NCBI GenBank assembly: GCA_902558095.1
Contig: CACECP010000001.1
Span: 154,050 to 205,142, forward strand
Source: an uncultured SAR86 cluster bacterium
GTDB lineage: Bacteria; Pseudomonadota; Gammaproteobacteria; Magnimaribacterales; D2472
Reading direction: 5' to 3'
DNA length: 51,093 bases
In this document: positions 44,011 to 51,093 of the stretch, one piece after another
Layout of the letters: every line of letters begins with the position of its first letter
Numbering within the stretch: the stretch's first letter is position 1
Program-made: the position numbers and the translations under genes
Notes under the pieces: model-generated
Told to the model about the DNA's origin: nothing
What the model saw: the letters and a program-made list of their open reading frames with translations, nothing else
Databases searched by the model: none

Positions 44011-44865
44011 TTAGTACTCTAATCCAGATAACAAAAATGGAGCTGCATTTTTTGTCATTTCTTCAATATTGTGATCAAGACCTTCAACCGATCTAAAACG
44101 CCATCTAAAAGGCATTTCATTTATTTCAGCATAATTAATTAAATTATTAAAATAACTTTCTCCACGTTGATGTCTATGAGCACCCTGTTTTTTTGCACCA
44201 TAATTAGAATTTAATGAAGAATGATTTGGATCATTATCATTTTTACCTACGATAAATAAAACTTCTTTAGACAAAAACCAGTCTAAGCGATTTTTATCAA
44301 CAGGCATATTAGTTATTCCAAAAGGAAAAGGCTCATTATTTAGAAATGTATACCAACCAGCACTTCCAATTGCAGCCAGTTCAACTCTTTCATCTGTGCC
44401 ATACATCATATATCTATGAACAAACTGTGAGCCACCAGAAAAACCAAATATACGATATGTTTCAGTTTTTAGATCATATTTACTTTTAAAAAAAGTAAAG
44501 AAAGATGATATTGAATTAGTTAATTTTGTTTTTGAATTTTTAAAAGTTTTTCCAGAAGAGGAAGCTAATCCAAGAGTATTATAGTATTGAAAACTATCTT
44601 TTGAAAAAAATGGAGCAACTAGAATTACATTTTTGTCTTTTGATTGTTCTAACCATGCTTCAAGATATCTTTTAACATCTCGTGATGCACCATGAATTAC
44701 AAATATTAATTTAGTATTATTATTAATTTCATTAGGTAATTTATAATATAGTTCAACATCTGGCTTATCCCATGCTGCATAAGTTACTTTTTTAATATCG
44801 CTTGAACTAATCTCAATTACAAAAAAAAGAAATATAGTAAAAATACCATTTTTTATTATATTCAT
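44011..44865 (-). CDS. Exported alpha/beta-hydrolase, esterase-like
   Basis: This 284-residue protein has an N-terminal hydrophobic signal (about 1-22) and an alpha/beta-hydrolase core. The oxyanion strand FVIHGASRD, nucleophile elbow FGFSGGSQF (GxSxG), acid region IVGKNDNDPN and histidine in EGLDHNIEE are visible. It resembles PHB-depolymerase/feruloyl-esterase-like secreted hydrolases, but the substrate cannot be stated. The convergent photolyase gene ends 2 nt away. It could be a T2SS substrate; nothing in sequence proves that. Confidence 0.75.
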   Translation of the reverse strand: MNIIKNGIFTIFLFFVIEISSSDIKKVTYAAWDKPDVELYYKLPNEINNNTKLIFVIHGASRDVKRYLEAWLEQSKDKNVILVAPFFSKDSFQYYNTLGLASSSGKTFKNSKTKLTNSISSFFTFFKSKYDLKTETYRIFGFSGGSQFVHRYMMYGTDERVELAAIGSAGWYTFLNNEPFPFGITNMPVDKNRLDWFLSKEVLFIVGKNDNDPNHSSLNSNYGAKKQGAHRHQRGESYFNNLINYAEINEMPFRWRFRSVEGLDHNIEEMTKNAAPFLLSGLEY

Positions 44866-44932
44866 ATATTTATTCTAACAATGAAAAATGATAATTAGGT
44901 TAAAATAACATAACAAAATATATTTAATTTAA

Positions 44933-46039
44933 TTGAATAAATACCAAAACATAGTTAAACAAATTCATTCTTCGCCATTCAAACTGGTTATTGTTTCCAG
45001 CGGGGGTGGTACTAATGCAATATCATCATTACTGCAAGTCCCTGGTGCTAGCAATACTATACTTGAATCAAACATCCCCTACTCTAAAGAGTCCATGAAT
45101 GAATTCTTAAACACTGTGCCAGATAAATATTGCTCCTTAGATACTTGTTTAAGTATGGCAGCAAATGCATATAAAAAATCTACAAAAATTGCTTCAAAAT
45201 CAAAATCAAAATATCTCTTAGGCATCTCGATAACAGCAAACCTATCCACAACATATGAAAAAAAAGGCGATCATAAATTTTTTATAGTTGTTCAAAGTCA
45301 CGACTATACAAAATATCTTGAATGTTATCTGGAAAAAGGTGCTAGAACTAGAGAAATGGAAGAGGAACTAATAACTGGTTGTGTTATATATTTATTATCT
45401 GAATCATGTGGTCTAAAATGCGATCTTCCAAAAATTTCAGAAAAAATAATAATTAACCAAATAAATGCTGAGAAATCCTGGAAAAAATTATTCAATGATC
45501 AGGTTGGTTACATCTCAAACACAAAAAATACTCCAGAACTAATTTTTCCTGGTTCATTTAACCCCCTTCATGAGGGCCACATAAGAATGAAGGAATTAGC
45601 AGAAAAAAAGACAGGCATGCATACTACTTTTGAGATATGTGCAAGAAATGCTGATAAACCACCATTAACTTTTTATGAAATAAAAAGAACTATTGATCAA
45701 TTTCAAAACGATGAAAGTTGGATGCTTACATCTGCAGGAAGATTCAGTGAAAAAGCAGCAATGTTTCCCAATTCAGTATTTATCATTGGAGCTGATACTT
45801 TGATGAGAGTATTTGATGAAAAATTTTACAAGAGTTACAAGGACATGATGAATCATATTCAAAGATTTAATGACCATAATATCAATTTCTTAGTGTTTGG
45901 AAGAAAAGTAAACAAAAAATTTATTTCTTTAGAAAAAATCAAAGTACCTGAAATTATTGAAGCAAGATGTACTGGTTTTGAGGAAGCTATTTTTAGAGAT
46001 GATATATCATCTACAGAGCTAAGACTTACAAAGAATTAA
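44933..46039 (+). CDS. CinA-like domain fused to a nucleotidylyltransferase (NMN adenylyltransferase type)
   Basis: This 368-residue fusion has an N-terminal CinA-C-like domain (about 1-175; VSSGGGTNAISSLLQVPGAS, then LETC-like region DTCLSMAANAYKKS). The C-terminal cytidylyltransferase fold has the HxGH motif in GSFNPLHEGH (207-216) and DISSTELR near 357-364, a signature of NMN/NaMN adenylyltransferases. The architecture is like plant nucleotidylyltransferase proteins with a CinA-like front part. It may couple NMN deamidation with NAD formation in salvage; that role is inference. The start is TTG. Confidence 0.8.
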   Translation: MNKYQNIVKQIHSSPFKLVIVSSGGGTNAISSLLQVPGASNTILESNIPYSKESMNEFLNTVPDKYCSLDTCLSMAANAYKKSTKIASKSKSKYLLGISITANLSTTYEKKGDHKFFIVVQSHDYTKYLECYLEKGARTREMEEELITGCVIYLLSESCGLKCDLPKISEKIIINQINAEKSWKKLFNDQVGYISNTKNTPELIFPGSFNPLHEGHIRMKELAEKKTGMHTTFEICARNADKPPLTFYEIKRTIDQFQNDESWMLTSAGRFSEKAAMFPNSVFIIGADTLMRVFDEKFYKSYKDMMNHIQRFNDHNINFLVFGRKVNKKFISLEKIKVPEIIEARCTGFEEAIFRDDISSTELRLTKN

Positions 46040-46230
46040 TTATGAGGCGGTAATTTTGCCTCGACAAACCACTCATGAACTCTTTTAACTGGATTAAACT
46101 TCTTCATTCTCATTTTCTTATTTTCAAGAGTGAAGCTTCTAGTTTTAATAGCTGTATAGTGATATGTGTGACTATCTCTAGTCTCACCCTCAGGAATTAA
46201 ATAAACCTTTGTTTGTTTTTTGTCTGCCAT
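46036..46230 (-). CDS. rpmG: Ribosomal protein L33
   Basis: This 64-residue basic protein has the bL33 C-terminal block MRMKKFNPVKRVHEWFVEAK, aligning with the KKFDPVVRKHV...KEAK region of bacterial L33, and KTRSFTLENKK before it. The zinc-ribbon cysteines are absent, as in C-minus L33 forms. L33 is usually next to L28 (rpmB), which is not here. A TATAAT at 46245-46250 is a good -10, close upstream. The stop overlaps the convergent CinA-like gene by 4 nt. Confidence 0.8.
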   Translation of the reverse strand: MADKKQTKVYLIPEGETRDSHTYHYTAIKTRSFTLENKKMRMKKFNPVKRVHEWFVEAKLPPHN

Positions 46231-46268
46231 TATGGTGTTGAATTATACACAAACTCTTAAACTTTTAA

Positions 46269-47177
46269 TTATTTTTTTAATTTTTTATAAAAATTTAAAT
46301 TTCCATATAAGGGAGTTCTTTTTTTTGTAATTACGCCTATCGAAACTAAATCTAGCATATTAATATGAGATTCTTTTTTATTATTTACAAATAATTTATA
46401 GAAATTATCTTTATCTATTAGTGGGTATAGGCTCCTCATTAAACTTCCAGCAAGCAGTATTCCGTTTCCTGTGTTAAAAGTTAGGGCTAAGTCCGATAGG
46501 AGTAAAGCTAAAGATTTAATGAAATTATTTATTACTTCAACAGAAATTGGTTCTTCTTCTTGATATTTCTCAAGAATTTCTTCAGAGGAAATTGATAAAC
46601 CAGTTTTTAATTTATAGATAGAAGATATTGCGGTTCCTGATATAACATCTTCCAGAGTAAGATGGTCTTCACTCTCAATATTGTAATTTTCCATTAAATA
46701 CTTTGTAGAGTTAGTGGTATTACCAATTTCGGTAGAAAGCACAGTCTTATTATCAATTGATATGGCAGCTCCCAAACCAGTACCAGGGCCTAAATAAAGT
46801 GTATTTTTATTAAACGACGCTCCCTCTTTAATCTGCTCAATACTATCTTTTATATAATCATAGCTATGCGCTATTGCTTCCCAGTCATTGAGAAGATAGC
46901 AATCCTTTAAATTAAATTTTTCTGATATTTCATCAGCATCAAATTCATAATTACGATTAGTCATGGAAATAGAATTGTTCACTTTTGGACCAGCAACGGA
47001 TGCTATCAATATATCAATACTATGCTTATCTATTAAATCTTTAAGTTCTTCTTCAAACTCACCCATATCAGTAAAAGCAGTTTTGAATATATTAGTGATA
47101 TCATTTGAATCTGATGATGTAATCGCATGACGCATATTAGTACCACCAATATCAATTAATAATAATTTGTATATCAT
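46269..47177 (-). CDS. glk: Glucokinase
   Basis: This 302-residue sugar kinase of the Glk (Pfam glucokinase) family phosphorylates glucose to glucose-6-phosphate in the cytoplasm. The N-terminal phosphate loop is LLLIDIGGTNMRHAI and the sugar-binding region holds YLGPGTGLGAA and LLNDWEAIAH. It lies 9 nt after a GH3 beta-glucosidase and on the same strand as a symporter, so it probably uses glucose made by that enzyme. Confidence 0.9.
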   Translation of the reverse strand: MIYKLLLIDIGGTNMRHAITSSDSNDITNIFKTAFTDMGEFEEELKDLIDKHSIDILIASVAGPKVNNSISMTNRNYEFDADEISEKFNLKDCYLLNDWEAIAHSYDYIKDSIEQIKEGASFNKNTLYLGPGTGLGAAISIDNKTVLSTEIGNTTNSTKYLMENYNIESEDHLTLEDVISGTAISSIYKLKTGLSISSEEILEKYQEEEPISVEVINNFIKSLALLLSDLALTFNTGNGILLAGSLMRSLYPLIDKDNFYKLFVNNKKESHINMLDLVSIGVITKKRTPLYGNLNFYKKLKK

Positions 47178-47186
47178 TTGAAATTC

Positions 47187-49052
47187 TTAATCCTGATATG
47201 AGAGTCCATAACCATATTCAAATAATGGGTTATAGTTTTTTGCTCCAACATTCAAAGGGTTTATAGATAGTCTGCTAGGCCATGAGTAAGGAAGTTTACC
47301 TGTAAAATCATAGTTAATAGAGTTATTTTTATTGGAAAAAATAACATCATTAATTCCTTCAACTGCTGTTCCAGGATGCCAAATACTAACAAATGCATTT
47401 GATAGGTCTAATTCTTGATCAACAATTAAAGGTCTTCCAGTTATAAATAAAGAAATAATTGGTATTTTTTTATCTGAAAAATTTTTCATATTATTTATAA
47501 CTTCAAGATTTGAAGAACTAAAATCTAAACTTTTAATATCGCCCTCTCCCTCTGCATAAGGAGTCTCTCCATAAATCATAATTATAAAATCTGGAATTTG
47601 ATCATAAGAACCATCTTTTGAAAATTCTACATGACCACCAGAATTAGTGATGTGGTTTGAGAGAGACTCAAATATACTTAGAGTATTTGGAAAATCTGCG
47701 TTAGTTATCTCAGTTCCTTCCCATGTTTTTCCTTGCCAAGTAATTGTCCAGCCACCCATTTGATTCTCAATATATTTTGATTGTTCACCAACAATCAAAA
47801 ATCTTTTAGAAGGATTCATTGGTAGAACAGAGTCTTCGTTTTTTAGAAGTACTAATGATTCTCTAACAGCTTGACGCGCGATATCCCTGTGTGATTCATT
47901 GCCAAGAAAATTTTGATTAAATTCATGAGGAACTCTTTCATCAAAAAGACCTAAATGATATTTAGCTTTTAATATTCTCTTAACTGCATCATCAAGTCTT
48001 TCAATAGTTATTTCACCGGAATTAACTTGTTCAAGGGTATTCCAATATAATCCCTCCCACTCAGTTGGTACCATAAAAATATCAACACCAGAATTAAATG
48101 CATCAGGACAATTTGAATCCTCACAGCCTTCAATCTGACCATGTCCATTCCAATCACCAACTATAAAACCTTCAAAATTCATTTGAGATTTTAAAATATC
48201 CATCAAAAGATACCTATTTCCATGACTTTTTAATCCATTCCATGAATTGAAACTAGCCATGATTGAAAGTGCGCATGAATCTATTGCATCGTAGTATGGT
48301 AAGCCATGAATATCCTTTAAAGTTATTTCATTAACGATTGTGTCTCCTTGATCAATTCCATTATCAGTACCTCCATCACCTAGGAAATGTTTTGCAGTAG
48401 CTAAAATATGCATCTCATCAAGAAACGAAACTCCATCTCCTTGCAATCCAAGAATAAAATTTTTACCAAGAAGTGAAACTAATTCAGGATTTTCAGAATA
48501 ACCTTCATATGTTCTTCCCCATAAGTCATTTTGAGGTACAGCAATTGTTGGAGCAAAAGTCCAAATTATCCCTGTTGAAGCTACTTCTTTAGCAACTGCA
48601 CTTCCAATTTTTTTTAATAATTCTGGATTTCTTGTTGCTCCAAGGGCAATATTGTGTGGAAAGATTGTTGCACCTATTACATTATTATGGCCATGAACAG
48701 CATCTGTGCCCCACAAAATAGGTATCTTTGTGCCATTGACCTCAGTAGAAGCCTCATAGTAACTTTTACTTAAATTTTTCCAATCTTCAACACTACTATT
48801 TTTATTCTGGTTAGGAAATCCACCCCCTCCATTTAAAATAGTCCCGAAATGATATTTTTTAGCATCATCAGGCGTAACACTATTAATTTCCGGCATTATT
48901 ATTTGACCAACTTTCTGTTCCAATGACATTTGACTAACCAATATATTAATAAATTCCGAATTATCAGAAAGTTTGCAATCATTGGGGTCTGACCAGTCAA
49001 CCTGAGCGTTTAAAAATGAACTAAAAAGAAATAATGAGATTAATTTTTTCAT
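47187..49052 (-). CDS. GH3 beta-glucosidase (secreted)
   Basis: This 621-residue exported glycoside hydrolase family 3 enzyme has a signal peptide (1-16, FLFSSFLNA) and the N-terminal TIM barrel with KHFLGDGGTDNGIDQGD. The catalytic nucleophile D300 is in GFIVGDWNGH, and the C-terminal domain has REAVRESLVLLKNEDSVLP-type sequence. It would cleave terminal beta-glucosyl residues from oligosaccharides such as laminarin or cellobiose fragments in the periplasm. The next genes encode a sodium symporter and glucokinase, so a complete uptake and use set is present. The linkage (beta-1,3 or 1,4) is not readable. Confidence 0.92.
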   Translation of the reverse strand: MKKLISLFLFSSFLNAQVDWSDPNDCKLSDNSEFINILVSQMSLEQKVGQIIMPEINSVTPDDAKKYHFGTILNGGGGFPNQNKNSSVEDWKNLSKSYYEASTEVNGTKIPILWGTDAVHGHNNVIGATIFPHNIALGATRNPELLKKIGSAVAKEVASTGIIWTFAPTIAVPQNDLWGRTYEGYSENPELVSLLGKNFILGLQGDGVSFLDEMHILATAKHFLGDGGTDNGIDQGDTIVNEITLKDIHGLPYYDAIDSCALSIMASFNSWNGLKSHGNRYLLMDILKSQMNFEGFIVGDWNGHGQIEGCEDSNCPDAFNSGVDIFMVPTEWEGLYWNTLEQVNSGEITIERLDDAVKRILKAKYHLGLFDERVPHEFNQNFLGNESHRDIARQAVRESLVLLKNEDSVLPMNPSKRFLIVGEQSKYIENQMGGWTITWQGKTWEGTEITNADFPNTLSIFESLSNHITNSGGHVEFSKDGSYDQIPDFIIMIYGETPYAEGEGDIKSLDFSSSNLEVINNMKNFSDKKIPIISLFITGRPLIVDQELDLSNAFVSIWHPGTAVEGINDVIFSNKNNSINYDFTGKLPYSWPSRLSINPLNVGAKNYNPLFEYGYGLSYQD

Positions 49053-49061
49053 AATATTAAT

Positions 49062-50627
49062 TTATGCAAAAGCCACATAAATACAAACAAGAGCATAAAC
49101 AATAATGATTGTATTTAAATTAAAAGCTTTTGAGGTTGAAAAGTTTACAGTGCTTAAATCTATAGCTTTCTTCTGATCTTTGTATCCCTGTAAATGAGTA
49201 GTTCCAACACATCCTAGGGCTGAAAGGATAAATACGATTGTCATCCTATGTATAAATGGTAGTTCAGGAAAGTTAATACTTAAAAGTATAGATGAAATTA
49301 ATGATATTAATGCTGCAAGCAAGACGGACATTGATGTTGCTTTTTTCCAAAACAATGCAACTAAAAATATAACTACAATTCCTGGTGAAAAATAACCTGT
49401 AAAGTTCTGAATGTACTGAAAAATTGACTCAAAACTTCCTAAAAGAGGTTGAGCAACAAGAGTTGCAATTAGTACAGCAAGCACTACTGTAATTCGTCCA
49501 ACCTGGATTAGGTTCGATTGGCTCACATTATCATTCTTAAAATGTTTATAAATATCCATTGTAAATATTGTACTGATACTATTACTCATCGATGCAAGCG
49601 ACGATACTATTGCTGCAATAAGAGCGGCAAAAGTTAAACCAAGTAAACCATTTGGTAGTAAAGACATCATTGTCGGATATGCTTGATCTGATTTTTCTAG
49701 ACTAGGGTATAAAAAAGCAGCACATATTCCAGGTAAAACAATAACAATTGGCATTAATAATTTTAAATAGGCAGCAAACATAACACCTTTCTGAGCCTCT
49801 TTAATGTCTTTAGCTGCTAATGCTCTTTGAGTAATATATTGATTAAAACCCCAATAGAAAAAATGACCAATCCAAACCCCAAGCCCTAATAATATCCATA
49901 CACCAGGTAAATCTCTATATGAGGAGTTGTCGGGTGATAAGATCATATCAAATCTTTCGGGCATATCTTTCATAACAATTTTCATGCCCTCAATAACACC
50001 ATTAGAATCAGAAATAATATTTAATGCGATAAATGAAACAGCTAGTCCACCAAAGATTAATAAAATAACTTGTACAGCATCTGTCATGGCAACTGCTTTC
50101 AAACCACCAGATAGTGAATATGCTAAAGAAAAAATTGCAAGCAAAACTAAACCATAAAATAAATCAAGTCCAGTTAAAGCGTTTATTGCTAATGATCCTA
50201 ACCATAAAACAGAGGTTAAATTTATAAAGATATAAACAATTAACCAAAAGAAAGACAAAACAAGACTAACTCTTTTATCAAATCTTTGTTCTAGAAATTG
50301 AGGCATCGTATATATCTTTTTTTCTAAAAATAATGGAAGAAAATATTTTGCCATTACGATCAAAGCAATTGCTGCGGTCAGCTCCCAAACAGCTATAGCC
50401 ATTCCAACAACCCATCCTTGACCAGACATACCAATGATTTGTTCAGCAGAAATATTTGCAGCTATTAAAGATGCTCCTATTGCCCACCATGGAAGAGATC
50501 TTCCTGCCAAGAAGTAATCTTCAGCACTCCTTGTCGTTCCTGATTTTTTTCTTGATACATACGTGGCAAGACTAATTATTCCAATACAATAAAGTCCAAT
50601 GATTAACCAATCTAACGTATTAAACAT
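49062..50627 (-). CDS. Sodium/solute symporter (SSS family, SGLT-like)
   Basis: This 521-residue inner-membrane symporter has about 13-14 helices. The family signatures are EDYFLAGRSLPWWAIGASLIA near residues 36-56, GGLKAVAMTDAVQ and FWLIVYIFINLTSVLW. SSS members of this type import sugars such as glucose or galactose with Na+. A beta-glucosidase and glucokinase follow on the same strand (10 and 9 nt gaps), making glucose the most likely substrate. The ATG has no clear ribosome site. Confidence 0.88.
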   Translation of the reverse strand: MFNTLDWLIIGLYCIGIISLATYVSRKKSGTTRSAEDYFLAGRSLPWWAIGASLIAANISAEQIIGMSGQGWVVGMAIAVWELTAAIALIVMAKYFLPLFLEKKIYTMPQFLEQRFDKRVSLVLSFFWLIVYIFINLTSVLWLGSLAINALTGLDLFYGLVLLAIFSLAYSLSGGLKAVAMTDAVQVILLIFGGLAVSFIALNIISDSNGVIEGMKIVMKDMPERFDMILSPDNSSYRDLPGVWILLGLGVWIGHFFYWGFNQYITQRALAAKDIKEAQKGVMFAAYLKLLMPIVIVLPGICAAFLYPSLEKSDQAYPTMMSLLPNGLLGLTFAALIAAIVSSLASMSNSISTIFTMDIYKHFKNDNVSQSNLIQVGRITVVLAVLIATLVAQPLLGSFESIFQYIQNFTGYFSPGIVVIFLVALFWKKATSMSVLLAALISLISSILLSINFPELPFIHRMTIVFILSALGCVGTTHLQGYKDQKKAIDLSTVNFSTSKAFNLNTIIIVYALVCIYVAFA

Positions 50628-50671
50628 AAATGTCTGCTATAAATAAAAATTAAGGTGCATATTGTAACAAT

Positions 50672-51093
50672 TATTCGAAGGAGCTTTCTAAAAATTTTAC
50701 ATCATCAAGGTATTGCATTAATTTTGTTAAAAACTTAAGAGCATATACTCCATTAATAACTCTATGATCATAAGATAATGATAAAGGTAATTGTTTTTTA
50801 GTTTGTAACTTCATTTTTTCAATCTTTACTGCATCATAGGTTTTTGACAATCCTAAAATACCAACTTCAGGAGGATTAATAATTGGTGTAAAAAATTTAC
50901 CTCCAACAGCACCTAAAGAAGATATTGTAAAAGTTGTTCCAGTAAGATGGTCATTAGATAATCGTCTTTTCTTAGCAAGTGATGCTAGCTCATTAATTTC
51001 TGATGAAATTTCTAATATTGTTTTATTGTCAGCTTCTTTGATATTAGGAACTATTAACCCGTTGTCAGTATCAACTGCTATTCCAATATTAAA
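50672..51093 (-). CDS. 2-oxoacid dehydrogenase E2 acyltransferase, 3' part only
   Basis: The C-terminal roughly 140 residues of an E2 (dihydrolipoyl acyltransferase) enter from the right edge. FNIGIAVDTDNGLIVPNIK, LTGTTFTISSLGAVGG, PPEVGILGLSK and LSLSYDHRVINGVYALKFL are visible, matching the catalytic domain of pyruvate or 2-oxoglutarate dehydrogenase E2. The active-site motif reads DHRVING where DHRxxDG is usual, so the Asp after the catalytic His is Asn. The stop position is uncertain by about 20 bases. The 5' part, with lipoyl domains, lies outside the window. Confidence 0.85.

Overview
The window is a strongly AT-rich, gene-dense stretch of a Gram-negative chromosome. Short gaps, many 1-20 nt gene overlaps, frequent GTG/TTG starts, weak Shine-Dalgarno signals, two large TonB-dependent receptors (TBDRs), a type II secretion system (T2SS) and an EHN-type epoxide hydrolase suggest a streamlined marine gammaproteobacterium, SAR86-like. 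That placement is inferred from gene content only. No insertion sequence, phage or CRISPR array is seen. The only RNA gene seen is one tRNA-Gly, and no gene-free stretch exceeds about 210 bases.

Layout: (1) 1-2.4 kb, nitrogen operon: TorF-like porin, P-II protein and AmtB, closed by a terminator. (2) 2.4-8.2 kb, lipid and housekeeping genes: acyltransferase, GDPD, UMF1-type MFS transporter, HIT protein, DedA, epoxide hydrolase and several tiny membrane proteins, including a 32-residue one. (3) 8.2-16.9 kb, phosphorus genes: beta-propeller phytase, its TBDR and a divergent TetR regulator with an operator-like palindrome; a secreted protein of unknown function behind an 11-bp-phased PHO-box-like array; a Pit phosphate transporter; PPK2, Ppx/GppA and a MIP channel. 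(4) 16.9-34.5 kb, all on the minus strand: phoB-phoR, a large duplicated-domain surface lipoprotein, a TBDR split by a one-base frameshift, and gspC-D-E-F-G-H-I-J-K-L-M. (5) 34.6-40.7 kb: two divergent acyl-CoA synthetases (one frameshifted), gamma-glutamyltransferase, a 29-residue membrane peptide and the prepilin peptidase GspO. (6) 40.8-51.1 kb: two related lipoproteins around tRNA-Gly(TCC), an FeS-type photolyase/cryptochrome, an esterase-like hydrolase, a CinA-like/NMN-adenylyltransferase fusion, ribosomal protein L33, a glucoside cassette (glucokinase, GH3 beta-glucosidase, SSS symporter) and the 3' end of a 2-oxoacid dehydrogenase E2 gene.

The unifying theme of the central 26 kb is phosphorus scavenging. 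PhoBR would sense limitation. The phytase and its receptor would handle inositol phosphates, and Pit would import phosphate. PPK2 and Ppx would run a polyphosphate buffer, and the T2SS could export or release surface and hydrolytic proteins. The order PhoBR, surface lipoprotein, TBDR, T2SS recalls the Caulobacter ElpS/T2SS phosphate-starvation system. PHO-box-like repeats strengthen the idea but have not been tested.
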